Position numbers and translations under genes: made by a program. A DNA stretch of 64,000 nt from Bog-159 sp035499555 (GTDB lineage: Bacteria; Acidobacteriota; Terriglobia; Bryobacterales; Bryobacteraceae), in contig DATJYO010000064.1 of the NCBI GenBank assembly GCA_035499555.1, positions 124,001 to 188,000 on the forward strand. The letters run 5' to 3'. The notes under the pieces are model-generated. The model was not told the origin of the DNA, did no database searches, and was given only the letters and a program-made list of their open reading frames with translations. Of this stretch, positions 1 through 8,602 are shown one piece after another; the stretch's first letter is position 1; the number at the start of each line of letters is the position of its first letter.

Positions 1-1377
1 TTCCATCTGCCGCGGGCGTCCGAGGTGCGTCCGGATTGGATGGTGCTGGCATTTGCCGCGGCGCTCTCCCTCGGCACCGGCCTGATCTTCGGACTGGCGC
101 CCTCGCTCGGCGCGTCAAGGCCGGATCTTTTCGCCGCTCTGCGTACCAGCGGCGCGGCCTCCGCTGCCGGCGGTCCCCCGGGGATTCTGGCGAGATTGCG
201 CCCGCGGACTCTGCTTCTGGTGGGACAGGTGGCCCTCTCCGTCGTCCTGCTGATCGGCGCCGCATTGCTTATGGCGAGCGTCGCGCGCATGCGCCATCTC
301 GATATCGGATTCGCACCGGCCAATCTGCTGACCATGAATGTTTCTCTGCCGCCGGTGCGCTACAACTCCGATCCGAAGACGGTCACCTTCTTCCACGATC
401 TGCTGGCACGCGTGAAAATCCTGCCTGGAGCCCGCGCGGCCACGGTGGCCTGGTACCTCCCCATGATGGGTTACGCGGGAACTCCGGTGCAGGATGCCGC
501 CAAGCCTCCGCTGCCGCTCAACCAGCGGACACTCGCCACCCTGATGATCGTGACGCCGGGTTACTTTCACACGCTCGGAATCCCCCTGCGGCGCGGCCGG
601 GAGTTTGCGGAACACGACACGGCGGACGCACAGCGCGTGGCGATCATCGATGAAGCTCTGGCGCGGCGGTTTTGGCCCGCCTATCCCGCGGGCGAGGATC
701 CCATCGGCCAGCGGCTGCTGATCGGCGGCGTGAATCCCAAGGCTGCCGAGATCGTGGGAATCGCCGCGGATGTACGGCAGGGCCTCGAAACCAGTGCCTG
801 GCCGGAGGCTGTGTATACCGCTTTCCCCCAGAACGCTCAGAAATCCGCGGTGCTCGCCGTGCGGACTGCCGGCGCTCCCCTTTCCATGACGAGGGCCGTC
901 AAGGATGAGGTACGGGCCTTGGATCGCGATCAGAGCGTCGCAGGCATCTCGACCATGGAGGACCTGGTGGAGCAGCAGGTTGGCCAGCGGCGTTCCCTGA
1001 TGTTCCTGTTGGGAGCCTTCGCCGGTGTGGCGTTGCTACTGGCCGTGATCGGCATCTACGGTGTGATTGCCTACTCGGTGGCGCAGCGCACGCAGGAGGT
1101 CGGGATTCGCCGGGCGCTGGGCGCGCAGCAGGGCGACATTCTGCGCCTGGTCATTCGCCAGGGCCTGGTATTGTCGTCGACGGGTATCCTGCTTGGCCTC
1201 CTGAGCGCCGGCGCGCTGACGCGGGTCATGAAGACCGTGCTCTTCCACGTCAGCGCTACCGATCCGTGGATCTATGCAGGTGTGGCACTGCTGTTTTTGT
1301 CGGTGGGTCTGGCCGCCAGTTATCTTCCGGCACTCCGCGCCGCGCGGGTCGATCCGATGGCCGCTTTGCGGATTTGA
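1..1377 (+). CDS. ABC-type permease, MacB/FtsX family, C-terminal part (acidobacterial orphan-permease type)
   Basis: The frame is open from the first base of the window, so the 458 residues seen are the C-terminal part of a larger inner-membrane protein. The visible part starts in the last membrane segment of a first FtsX block. It continues with a hydrophobic helix (about residues 70-98), a periplasmic MacB-like domain (about 100-320) and a final FtsX block with three helices. It ends in the family motif AARVDPMAALR. A repeated FtsX-periplasmic-FtsX plan of about 800 residues without its own ATPase is typical of the permeases that are abundant in Acidobacteriota. No ATPase gene follows, so the partner is unknown. 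The role is probably export or a mechanotransmission task, but the substrate cannot be read from sequence. Confidence 0.85.
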   Translation, partial: FHLPRASEVRPDWMVLAFAAALSLGTGLIFGLAPSLGASRPDLFAALRTSGAASAAGGPPGILARLRPRTLLLVGQVALSVVLLIGAALLMASVARMRHLDIGFAPANLLTMNVSLPPVRYNSDPKTVTFFHDLLARVKILPGARAATVAWYLPMMGYAGTPVQDAAKPPLPLNQRTLATLMIVTPGYFHTLGIPLRRGREFAEHDTADAQRVAIIDEALARRFWPAYPAGEDPIGQRLLIGGVNPKAAEIVGIAADVRQGLETSAWPEAVYTAFPQNAQKSAVLAVRTAGAPLSMTRAVKDEVRALDRDQSVAGISTMEDLVEQQVGQRRSLMFLLGAFAGVALLLAVIGIYGVIAYSVAQRTQEVGIRRALGAQQGDILRLVIRQGLVLSSTGILLGLLSAGALTRVMKTVLFHVSATDPWIYAGVALLFLSVGLAASYLPALRAARVDPMAALRI

Positions 1378-1382
1378 ATTGC

Positions 1383-2756
1383 ATGCGCGCATTTGTGATA
1401 CTGCTCCTCGCGCGATCGTGGGTGCCCGCGGTCCTGGCTCAGGCGGCCAGTCCCCAGGCGGCCGGATCGATTCGCGGCACGGTGACCGACCCGACGGCGG
1501 CGGCCGTGGCCGGCGCGCTGGTAACATTACAGGAGACCTCTGCGGCCAAGCGAGTCACGATTACCGGTCCGGCTGGTGCGTTCCGATTCGGCGCCGTCGC
1601 CATGGGGACTTACACCATCAGCATCGCCGCTGAAGGCTTCGCTACTTGGACGGCGTCCGGTATCGCCGTGGACCGGAGCGAACCCGATCGCGTCGTCTCG
1701 GCTGCGCTACACGTGGCTCCGGCCTCCACTGAGGTAGTGGTCCGCCTTCCGCCACGGGAACTGGCCGTGCAACAGGTCAAAGCCGAAGAGAAGCAGCGCC
1801 TGTTGGGCGTCTTCCCGAATTACTTCGTCAGCTACGAACCGGATGCCGCGCCGCTGACTGTGGCGCAGAAGTTCCAGCTCGGCTGGAAGACGCTGATCGA
1901 CCCGGTGACCCTGCTCGGCGCGGGCGTAGTAGCGGGCATCGAGCAGGCCCGCAACAGCTATCACGAGTTTGGCCAGGGCACGGAAGGCTATGCCAAGCGT
2001 TTCGGCGCCCAGTACGCGGACGCTGTCAACGGCATCGTCATCGGCGGCGTGCTGATGCAGTCGGTCTTTCGCCAGGACCCGCGCTATTTCTACAAGGGCC
2101 GCGGCGGCTTCCGGTCGCGATTCCTGTATGCAGTCGCGACCGCGTTCGTCACCAAGGGCGACAACGGCCACTGGCAGTTCGACTACTCTGACATGATCGG
2201 CGGCCTGGCGGCGAATGAGATCGCCACCTTGTACTATCCAGCCAGTTCGCGCACCGGTTTGCGCCTTTTTCACGGTGTGCTGCTCGATTTCGCCGGGCGG
2301 GCGTCCGGCAATCTGTTCGAGGAGTTTCTGGCCCGCAGGATCACCTCCCACGTGCCCAAGACCTTGGCCACCATGACCCCCGCGGTCCTGCGCGAAGGCA
2401 CGGCTGTCTCCCTCATCTCCGCCGAAGACCTGGCCTCCAAGACGGCCGCCGATTCCGGGCCGGTAGCCTTTGTGCTGGCGGGCGACATCGTGGTCGGAAG
2501 CGCGGTCGTGGCCCAAGCCGGTTCCAAGGCGCAGGGGCGCGCGGTTTTCGCGGGATCGGGCCAGGAAGGCGAGCTGCGCCGGCTGCAACTTGACGGCGTG
2601 CACATCCAGATCGGCGGCGCGGACGTTCCGCTTCGCAGCAGCCCGCGGCGCGGCGCCGGCGGTCCCCTTGATTACCACCGGGTGGAGGATACCGGCCGGA
2701 TCGCTCTCACTCTGTACGTGGCGCGGAACGTTTCGCTGCCGCCGGGCGCACGCTAA
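1383..2756 (+). CDS. Secreted protein with carboxypeptidase-regulatory-like domain
   Basis: 457 residues. I chose the ATG that gives a clean signal peptide (MRAFVILLLARSWVPAVLAQ, cleavage after AQA or LAQ). It lies 5 bases after the permease stop, so the two are probably cotranscribed. Residues about 27-100 form a CarboxypepD_reg/CnaB-like beta-sandwich (GSIRGTVTDPTAAAVAGA...). The middle (about 130-330) is a conserved region of unknown function seen in secreted acidobacterial proteins, rich in Tyr, Phe and Gly. The last 110 residues look like a separate small beta-domain beginning with EGTAVSLISAEDLASKT. An outer-membrane or periplasmic location is inferred. No catalytic motif is visible and the function is unknown. 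Confidence 0.75.
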   Translation: MRAFVILLLARSWVPAVLAQAASPQAAGSIRGTVTDPTAAAVAGALVTLQETSAAKRVTITGPAGAFRFGAVAMGTYTISIAAEGFATWTASGIAVDRSEPDRVVSAALHVAPASTEVVVRLPPRELAVQQVKAEEKQRLLGVFPNYFVSYEPDAAPLTVAQKFQLGWKTLIDPVTLLGAGVVAGIEQARNSYHEFGQGTEGYAKRFGAQYADAVNGIVIGGVLMQSVFRQDPRYFYKGRGGFRSRFLYAVATAFVTKGDNGHWQFDYSDMIGGLAANEIATLYYPASSRTGLRLFHGVLLDFAGRASGNLFEEFLARRITSHVPKTLATMTPAVLREGTAVSLISAEDLASKTAADSGPVAFVLAGDIVVGSAVVAQAGSKAQGRAVFAGSGQEGELRRLQLDGVHIQIGGADVPLRSSPRRGAGGPLDYHRVEDTGRIALTLYVARNVSLPPGAR

Positions 2757-2811
2757 GAATCCGTCAGGAAACCGCTGCGCCCGGGCTCGCGCATGATACC
2801 ATCGGCTCACC

Positions 2812-3927
2812 ATGAAGATCACGCGCGTGGAAGCCATTTATCTGCGCCAGCCCGACGTCCGTTTCCTCTGCGATAGCGGCCAGGACGCTTTGATCGTGCG
2901 CGTCGAAACCGACGCCGGAATCACCGGGATCGGCGAGGTGGATTCCAACCCCATGGCGGCCAAGGGCGCCATCGAAGGGCCGTTCTCCCACACCACCGCT
3001 ACCGGCCTGGCACAGGCCGTCATCGGCGAAGATCCGTTCGAAACCGAGCGGCTCTGGCACAAGATGTACCGCGCCAACATCTACGGCGGACGGCGCGGCG
3101 TGGGTCTGCACGCCATGAGCGGCATCGACATGGCCCTGTGGGATATCAAGGGCAAGGCGCTGGGACTGCCGGTCTGGAAACTGCTCGGCGGCGGATTTCA
3201 TCGGAAGATGCGCTGCTACGCCAGCTCTCTGTTCGGCGCCACGCCCGAGAAGACCGGCGAGCTGGCGCGGCGCTATCGCGGCCAGGGATTCACGGCCGTC
3301 AAGTTCGGCTGGGATCCCATGGGGCAGGATGAGAAAACCGACATCGCCCTGGTGCGCGAGGCGCGCGCCGGGTTGGGCGACGGGCCGGATCTGCTGATAG
3401 ACGCCGGGCTGGTGTGGGATGCCAAGACCGCCTTGCAGCGCGCCCACGCTTTCGCGGAACACCGCATCTTCTGGCTCGAGGAACCGCTGCGGCCCGACGA
3501 TTACGATGGCTACCGTAAGCTGGCCGAAGCCACCGAGGTGCGGATTGCGGCCGGGGAAGAGGAGAGCAGCCGGCTCTCTTTCCTGGAGTTGATGGATCGC
3601 GGCCGCATCGACGTGGTACAGGTCGATTTGACGCGTTGCGGCGGATTCACCGAAGCCATGAAGATCGCCGCGCTGGCCTGGGACCGCGGATTGCCGGTAG
3701 CCAATCACGGCTTCACCACCTACATCAACGTGACCGCCGCGCTACACTGGCTCAACTCCATCCCCAACGCGCTGATCTGCGAGTTCGTGGCCGAAGAGGA
3801 GACCAACTTGCGCGAATCCGTCACGCGGCAGAAGCTCCGCGCGCGCGACGGCTATCTGGATATCCCGCAGGAGCCCGGCCTGGGCATCGACGTCGACTGG
3901 GACGCCATCGCACGCTACCGCCTATAA
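2812..3927 (+). CDS. Enolase-superfamily enzyme, mandelate racemase/muconate lactonizing type
   Basis: 371 residues, full length for the family. The capping domain is N-terminal (about 1-120) and the TIM barrel follows. Expected residues are visible: a barrel Lys in VKFGW (about 163-167), metal ligands in DAGLVWD, EEPLRPDD and AAGEEES, and a His in ANHGF, consistent with the His-Asp dyad of the mandelate racemase subgroup. Such enzymes abstract a proton alpha to a carboxylate, and many are sugar-acid dehydratases. The substrate here cannot be assigned. A weak -10-like GATACC lies just upstream. purS begins 9 bases downstream, so the two may share a transcript although their functions do not obviously connect. 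Confidence 0.88.
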   Translation: MKITRVEAIYLRQPDVRFLCDSGQDALIVRVETDAGITGIGEVDSNPMAAKGAIEGPFSHTTATGLAQAVIGEDPFETERLWHKMYRANIYGGRRGVGLHAMSGIDMALWDIKGKALGLPVWKLLGGGFHRKMRCYASSLFGATPEKTGELARRYRGQGFTAVKFGWDPMGQDEKTDIALVREARAGLGDGPDLLIDAGLVWDAKTALQRAHAFAEHRIFWLEEPLRPDDYDGYRKLAEATEVRIAAGEEESSRLSFLELMDRGRIDVVQVDLTRCGGFTEAMKIAALAWDRGLPVANHGFTTYINVTAALHWLNSIPNALICEFVAEEETNLRESVTRQKLRARDGYLDIPQEPGLGIDVDWDAIARYRL

Positions 3928-3928
3928 T
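3923..3928 (+). promoter_or_regulatory. -10 box TATAAT directly in front of purS
   Basis: A perfect TATAAT overlaps the stop codon of the preceding gene. Transcription would begin about base 3935, only two bases before the purS ATG at 3937, which implies a nearly leaderless mRNA. No convincing -35 box is seen. The base match is direct observation; the promoter role is inference. Confidence 0.4.
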
Positions 3929-3936
3929 CGTAGTTC

Positions 3937-4182
3937 ATGAAAGCTCGCGTATTTGTTTCGCTGAAGACCACCGTGCTCGATCCGCAGGGCCAGGCCGTGC
4001 GCGCCGCGCTTGCGGGATTGGGGCACACCGCTATCACCAGCGTGCGCCAGGGCAAGTTCTTCGATATAGCCATCGCTGAAGGGATGACCCGCGAGCAGGC
4101 GCAGAAGGATGTGGAAACCATTGCGCACGAAGTGCTGGCCAATCCGGTCATCGAGGAGTATCGCGTGGAGATCGTGGAGTAG
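3937..4182 (+). CDS. purS: Phosphoribosylformylglycinamidine synthase subunit PurS
   Basis: 81 residues, the normal PurS length. PurS is the small bridging subunit of the PurS-PurQ-PurL complex that converts FGAR to FGAM in cytosolic purine synthesis. The sequence shows the PurS pattern: the N-terminal strand MKARVFVSLKTTVLDPQG, the middle motif VRQGKFFDI and a C-terminal strand ending YRVEIVE. purQ and purL, often adjacent, are absent from the window, so this is an orphan copy. The next gene, an FG-GAP protein, follows 6 bases after the stop and is functionally unrelated. A TATAAT sits 9 bases before the ATG, with no room for a normal leader. Confidence 0.93.
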   Translation: MKARVFVSLKTTVLDPQGQAVRAALAGLGHTAITSVRQGKFFDIAIAEGMTREQAQKDVETIAHEVLANPVIEEYRVEIVE

Positions 4183-4188
4183 CGGGGG

Positions 4189-5916
4189 ATGACCCGCCGC
4201 GAACTGCTCGCTCTGCTTCCGGCCAACGCCCTCGCCCAGATGGCCTCCCGCGGGGTGAAACCTCAGCCGCGCGGCAAACCGTCGGGCCTTCCCTTTCACG
4301 CGCATTTCACGGATGTGGCCGCGCACGCCGGCCTGCGGGATCCCGAAATCTACGGCGCCCTGGAGCGCAACCTGTACATCATCGAGCCGATGGGCAGCGG
4401 CATCGCCTTCATCGACTACGACAATGACGGTTGGATCGACATTTTCATGCTCAGCGGCACGCGCCTGGAAGGCGCGCCCAAAGGCGCCACCAACCGCTTG
4501 TACAAAAATAACCGCGACGGCACGTTCACGGACGTTACCGCCGCCGCCGGCCTCACGCGCAACGGATGGGCCTACGGCGTCACCATCGGCGATTACAACA
4601 ACGACGGTTTCGAGGATATCTTCATCACCTACTGGGGCCAGAACGTTTTGTATCGCAACAACGGCAACGGCACCTTCACCGACGTCACCAGGGAAGCCGG
4701 CCTGCTGGCGCCCGGCGTTCGTTGGGGATCCGGCTGCACCTGGATCGATTACGACCGCGACGGCCACCTGGACCTCTTCATATCCAACTATCTGAAGTTC
4801 AGTTTCAAGACCGTGCCGCCGGCGGGCCAGGTGGCCAGTTGCAACTGGAAGGGCATCCTGGTGAACTGCGGACCGCGCGGCCTGCCGCCGGAAACGCACC
4901 TGCTCTATCACAACAACGGCAACGGCACGTTCAAGGACGTGTCGGTGGCCTCCGGGATTGCCGCGGCGAAAGGCAGTTACGGCCTCACCGCGGTCGCCGC
5001 GGACTTCGATAACGATGGCTGGCCCGACATATACGTTGCCTGCGACTCCACGCCCAGCCTCTTCTTCCGCAACAACCATAACGGCACTTTTTCCGAAGAG
5101 GGTCTGGAGCGCGGCGTGGCCCTGAACGAGGACGGCCTGGAGCAGGCCGGGATGGGCCTCGGCGTCGGCGACTACGACTGCGACGGCTACCTGGACGTCT
5201 TCAAAACCCATTTCACCGAGGACACTCCCGCGCTGTATCACAACGACGGCAAGGGCAACTTCACCGACGTTACCTTGCGCGCCGGGCTGGGCGTGGAGAC
5301 CCGCTATATCAGTTGGGGCGCCGGCATCGTGGATCTGGACAACAACGGGCTGCCGGATCTGTTCTGGGTCACCGGCAGCGTGTATCCGGAAGTGGAAAAG
5401 AAGTATCCGGAGTTTCCCCACCGTACGCCGCGGGTGATCTTCCGCAATCTCGGCGGAGGCAAATTCGAGGAGTTGATCGGCGAGGGCGGCCCGGGCATCG
5501 AGGAGCTGCACGCCAGCCGCGGCGTAGCTTTTGGCGATTTCGACAACGACGGCGATATCGACATTCTGATCATGAATCAGAACGAGCCGCCATCGCTGTT
5601 GCGAAACGACATGAGCGGCGGCGATCACTGGCTGAAGGTCAAGCTGGTGGGCACCAAATCCAATCGCAGCGCTCTGGGCGCCACCGTCATCGCCAGTTAC
5701 GGCGGCAGGAAGCAGGCGCAGGCGGTGCTCGCGCAATCGGCTTACATGTCTGTCAGCGACCGGCGCCTGCACTTCGGCCTGGGTCCGGCGGAGAAGGCCG
5801 ACCTGGAGGTCCACTGGCCCAGCGGCGCGCGGGAAAGTATCCCCAACGTTTCTGCCGATCAACTGATCACGGTCAAAGAAGGCGCGGGCGTGGTGAAGCA
5901 GGATCGCTTCAAATAG
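4189..5916 (+). CDS. FG-GAP repeat protein with C-terminal ASPIC/UnbV domain (CRTAC1-like)
   Basis: 575 residues. Seven Asp-rich calcium-binding repeats of the form xxDYDNDGxxDIF are spread from about residue 65 to 460 (for example FIDYDNDGWIDIF, IGDYNNDGFEDIF, FGDFDNDGDIDIL), predicting a seven-bladed integrin-like propeller. The last 100 residues match ASPIC/UnbV (GATVIASYGGRKQ..., WPSGARESI). The N-terminus MTRRELLALLPANALAQ carries a twin Arg but a very short hydrophobic stretch, so Tat export is possible but weak. These proteins are extracellular or periplasmic and numerous in Acidobacteriota; their molecular role is not established. The 3' end overlaps the convergent hydrolase gene by 8 bases. 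Confidence 0.9.
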   Translation: MTRRELLALLPANALAQMASRGVKPQPRGKPSGLPFHAHFTDVAAHAGLRDPEIYGALERNLYIIEPMGSGIAFIDYDNDGWIDIFMLSGTRLEGAPKGATNRLYKNNRDGTFTDVTAAAGLTRNGWAYGVTIGDYNNDGFEDIFITYWGQNVLYRNNGNGTFTDVTREAGLLAPGVRWGSGCTWIDYDRDGHLDLFISNYLKFSFKTVPPAGQVASCNWKGILVNCGPRGLPPETHLLYHNNGNGTFKDVSVASGIAAAKGSYGLTAVAADFDNDGWPDIYVACDSTPSLFFRNNHNGTFSEEGLERGVALNEDGLEQAGMGLGVGDYDCDGYLDVFKTHFTEDTPALYHNDGKGNFTDVTLRAGLGVETRYISWGAGIVDLDNNGLPDLFWVTGSVYPEVEKKYPEFPHRTPRVIFRNLGGGKFEELIGEGGPGIEELHASRGVAFGDFDNDGDIDILIMNQNEPPSLLRNDMSGGDHWLKVKLVGTKSNRSALGATVIASYGGRKQAQAVLAQSAYMSVSDRRLHFGLGPAEKADLEVHWPSGARESIPNVSADQLITVKEGAGVVKQDRFK

Positions 5917-6922
5917 CCGCGACCGTCTGCTGTCCCAGGAATTCCAGGATCCTGCGGTCCACCGCCTCGGCCTGCACGAACGTCAGATCGTGGCCCGCGC
6001 CCGGAATGATCTCCGCCCTTACTCGGGGAGCCACCCGGCGGAGCCGGCCCACGGCTTTTTTGGCGCTATATATGGTTTCGTGCTCGCCGGCCAGGAACAA
6101 GATAGGCACGGCCATGCCGGCCCACTCGGCATCGGTCAACACCGGCGGCACCGGAAGCAGGCGCGGCTGCAGACTCCGCATGCCGGTAAACAGCAGTTTG
6201 AGCGAGGCCTCGATCCATTGGGGATCCTTCCGCGCCATGTCTGCGAACATCCAGTGGACCATTCCCGGCAGGTATCGCCGGCTGGCTATGGCGGCCAGGA
6301 ATAAACGGCAAATGAATACGCTGCTGAGCCGGAGAACCGTGGCCGCGGGCGCCAGCAGGACGGTCTTGGCCAGGCGCTCCGGACAATGCAGCGTATATTG
6401 CGCCGCCAGCCCGCCACCGAACGACATACCCGCCAGGTTGATCCCGTCCCGCAGGTTCAGCGCGTCGAACAGCTCGTTGAGCCAGCCGAAGAGGTCCTCG
6501 AACCGGCGGACCGGCCTGGTACACGTGGTGCGCCCGATGTCTCCAATCTGGTCCACGGCGAAGGTCCGGTAGACCCCCGATAGCATCTGAATGTTGGGCG
6601 CCCACATCAGCGACGTGGTGACCGCTCCCGGCAAGAGGACCAGCGGAGGCGCGCTGGTTGGTCCCGTAATGCGGACGAACGTCTCGCCATACGACGTATG
6701 GGCCATGCGCTCCTCCGAGGCCACCGGCCACTCCTTCACCACCAGTGAATCGTAGAAGGCGAGGAACGCATCTTTCGCCGCGGCGGAACGGTATGGGAAA
6801 TAAGCGGGGTTCACGGCTTGCGCCTTGGCGGGCGGAGCTGGCCGCCGCTCGCCGGCGGCATAATCCGCGCTAAGCAGGTGAAACAGATCCGATACTGTCA
6901 TATGCTGTTGAACCTTAGACAC
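5909..6922 (-). CDS. Alpha/beta hydrolase (carboxylesterase/lactonase-like)
   Basis: 337 residues if it starts at the GTG at 6922. The ATG at 6901 (MTVSDLFHLL, with AAGG upstream) is an equally possible start. The alpha/beta-hydrolase plan is clear: oxyanion-hole region LLPGAVTTSLMW, nucleophile elbow GMSFGGG, a C-terminal acidic region around LAGEHE and catalytic His in GAGHDLTF. The substrate is unknown. No signal peptide is evident, so it is probably cytosolic. It stands alone: convergent with the FG-GAP gene and divergent from the alpha-galactosidase gene. Confidence 0.87.
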   Translation of the reverse strand: MSKVQQHMTVSDLFHLLSADYAAGERRPAPPAKAQAVNPAYFPYRSAAAKDAFLAFYDSLVVKEWPVASEERMAHTSYGETFVRITGPTSAPPLVLLPGAVTTSLMWAPNIQMLSGVYRTFAVDQIGDIGRTTCTRPVRRFEDLFGWLNELFDALNLRDGINLAGMSFGGGLAAQYTLHCPERLAKTVLLAPAATVLRLSSVFICRLFLAAIASRRYLPGMVHWMFADMARKDPQWIEASLKLLFTGMRSLQPRLLPVPPVLTDAEWAGMAVPILFLAGEHETIYSAKKAVGRLRRVAPRVRAEIIPGAGHDLTFVQAEAVDRRILEFLGQQTVAAI

Positions 6923-6976
6923 CCCATCCGCTCAGCCGGTTCCAGGGAATCCGCCGCCCCGGTATCCCTGCCTTGA

Positions 6977-6984
6977 CATAATAT
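6977..6984 (+). promoter_or_regulatory. -10-like CATAATAT before the alpha-galactosidase gene
   Basis: CATAATAT overlaps the most upstream in-frame ATG (6983). If it is the -10 box, transcription begins about 6989-6991. That excludes the 6983 ATG and favours the ATG at 6998. A TTGACA occurs at 6973-6978 but overlaps rather than precedes the box by 17 bases, so it is not its -35. Confidence 0.3.
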
Positions 6985-6997
6985 GTGTGTTATGGCC

Positions 6998-8182
6998 ATG
7001 AAAACGTTTACCAGCCGCTTTGCCCTCGGGATCGCGGCGCTCGGTTTTTTCGCCACCGCCGCTCAGTTGCCGGCGCTCGATAACGGTCTGGCGCGCACGC
7101 CGCCGATGGGATGGAACAGTTGGAACAAGTTCGCCTGCAACGTGAGCGAGGATCTCATCAAGCAGGCTGCCGACGCCATGGTTTCGAGCGGCATGAAGGA
7201 TGCCGGGTATCAATACGTCGTGATCGACGATTGCTGGCAGGTCTCGCGGGACGCCAGGGGCAACATCGTGGCGGACGCCAAGCGCTTCCCCTCGGGCATG
7301 AAAGCGCTGGCGGACTACGTGCACTCCAAGGGCCTGAAGTTCGGCATCTATTCCGATGCGGGGACCGGCACCTGCCAGAATCGGCCCGGCGGACGCGGCT
7401 ATGAATTCCAGGACGCCCGGCAGTACGCGGAATGGGGCGTCGATTACCTGAAGTACGACTGGTGCAACCACAGCACCCAGGATTCAGCGGCGTCTTACTC
7501 CATCATGCGCGACGCGCTGAAGAAGTCCGGCCGCCCGATTGTGTTCAGCCTGTGCGAATGGGGATCCACCAAGCCATGGCTGTGGGCCAAAGACGTCGGC
7601 AATCTGTGGCGCAGCACCGGCGACATCATCGACCGGTGGGAGACCAAAAACAAGTCCGATGGTCTCGGCGTAGTGCAGATTCTGGACCTGCAGGATGGCC
7701 TGCAGTCCTACGCCGGACCGGGTCACTGGAATGATCCCGACATGCTGGAAGTTGGCAATGGAGGCATGACCCCCACCGAATACCGCGCGCACTTCGGCAT
7801 GTGGTGTCTGCTGGCGGCGCCGCTGATGGCCGGCAACGACATTCGCAGTATGAGCCCCGAGATCCGCGACATCCTCACCAACCAGGAAGTGATCGCCATC
7901 GATCAGGACCCGGCCGGTATCGAGGGCCATCGCGTAAAGCGCCACAACGGTTTGGAGGTCTGGACCCGGGAACTGCACGACGGCAGCCGGGCGGTCGCGC
8001 TGTTGAACCGTACCGGCGCCGAAGCCCGCATCACGGTGGACTGGCCGGACATCGGCTATCCGGCGCACTTGGCCGCCAAGGTCCGCGACTTGTGGGAGAA
8101 GAAAGATCTCGGCGAGATGTCCGGCAAATTCACGGCGTCCGTGCCCAGCCACGGCGTGGTGATGGTCACCATCAAGCCGTAG
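6998..8182 (+). CDS. Secreted alpha-galactosidase, glycoside hydrolase family 27
   Basis: 394 residues from the ATG at 6998; in-frame ATGs also occur at 6983 and 6992. I prefer 6998 because it gives a good signal peptide (MKTFTSRFALGIAALGFFAT..., cleavage near ALA/LPA) and lies after a candidate -10 box. GH27 hallmarks are present: TPPMGWNSWNKF at the mature N-terminus, YVVIDDCWQ, nucleophile Asp in YLKYDWCN, acid/base Asp in WRSTGDIID, and GHWNDPDMLEVGNGG. The C-terminal 90 residues are the usual beta-sandwich. The family releases terminal alpha-galactose (sometimes alpha-N-acetylgalactosamine or beta-arabinopyranose) from polysaccharides or glycosides. It is a single gene that ends inside a short tandem repeat. 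Confidence 0.93.
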   Translation: MKTFTSRFALGIAALGFFATAAQLPALDNGLARTPPMGWNSWNKFACNVSEDLIKQAADAMVSSGMKDAGYQYVVIDDCWQVSRDARGNIVADAKRFPSGMKALADYVHSKGLKFGIYSDAGTGTCQNRPGGRGYEFQDARQYAEWGVDYLKYDWCNHSTQDSAASYSIMRDALKKSGRPIVFSLCEWGSTKPWLWAKDVGNLWRSTGDIIDRWETKNKSDGLGVVQILDLQDGLQSYAGPGHWNDPDMLEVGNGGMTPTEYRAHFGMWCLLAAPLMAGNDIRSMSPEIRDILTNQEVIAIDQDPAGIEGHRVKRHNGLEVWTRELHDGSRAVALLNRTGAEARITVDWPDIGYPAHLAAKVRDLWEKKDLGEMSGKFTASVPSHGVVMVTIKP

Positions 8183-8216
8183 GGCGTGCAGGCGGAGCCG
8201 TAGGGCGTGGAAGCGA
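8175..8216 (+). repeat. Two-copy 21-bp tandem repeat across the GH27 stop codon
   Basis: Copy one is 8175-8195 and copy two 8196-8216. They match at 18 of 21 bases and share AGCCGTAGGGCGTG. The first copy contains the GH27 stop codon TAG, so the repeat straddles the gene end. It may be slipped-strand duplication or the remains of a dispersed repeat. Confidence 0.6.
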
Positions 8217-8231
8217 GCCCGGGGCCGGCCC

Positions 8232-8564
8232 TTACACTTTCTGGCGCGGCGGCACGTAGTCCGGCGGCAAGGCCGCGCCTTCGCCGAAGAAATAATCGTC
8301 CATCTGCTTCAGCAGAAACTCCTGCGCTTCGCGCGTGCCCAGGTTGAGCCGGTATTCGTTCATGATCATCTTCATGTGCTCAACCCACATCTTCCAGGCT
8401 TCTTTCGAAACGTTCTCGTAGATCTTCTGGCCGAGCGGATGGCCTTCAAACGGAACTTCGTCGAGCCCTTGCATTTCGCGTTGAAATTTGACGCAGAAAA
8501 CCTTGTGCGCGCCTGCCGGCACTTCCTCACCGACCGGATTCACCGGTCCGCCACCACATGCCAT
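8232..8564 (-). CDS. yggX: YggX-type Fe(II)-trafficking / oxidative-damage protection protein
   Basis: 110 residues. From residue 21 it follows YggX closely: VFCVKFQREMQGLDEVPF, GHPLGQKIYENVSKEAW, W..HMKMIMNEYRLN and a final GYxPP-like tail. YggX is a small cytosolic protein tied to iron-sulfur cluster protection under oxidative stress. The start is well supported: GAGGAG lies 7 bases upstream of the ATG. It gives an unusual 20-residue N-terminal extension (MACGGGPVNPVGEEVPAGAH) not found in enterobacterial YggX, with a Cys at position 3. It lies 38 bases downstream of the acylase gene on the same strand. Confidence 0.9.
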   Translation of the reverse strand: MACGGGPVNPVGEEVPAGAHKVFCVKFQREMQGLDEVPFEGHPLGQKIYENVSKEAWKMWVEHMKMIMNEYRLNLGTREAQEFLLKQMDDYFFGEGAALPPDYVPPRQKV

Positions 8565-8602
8565 TCGTTGTCTCCTCGTTAACCAGCATACCGCATCGTT
8601 CT

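Noticed and set aside
3922..5862. 646-codon open frame on the minus strand opposite the FG-GAP gene
   Set aside because: It is a shadow of GC-rich codon bias. The plus-strand frame has seven clear calcium-binding repeats.
6983..6997. Longer GH27 start (MCVMA)
   Set aside because: The ATG lies inside a likely -10 box, which would not be transcribed.
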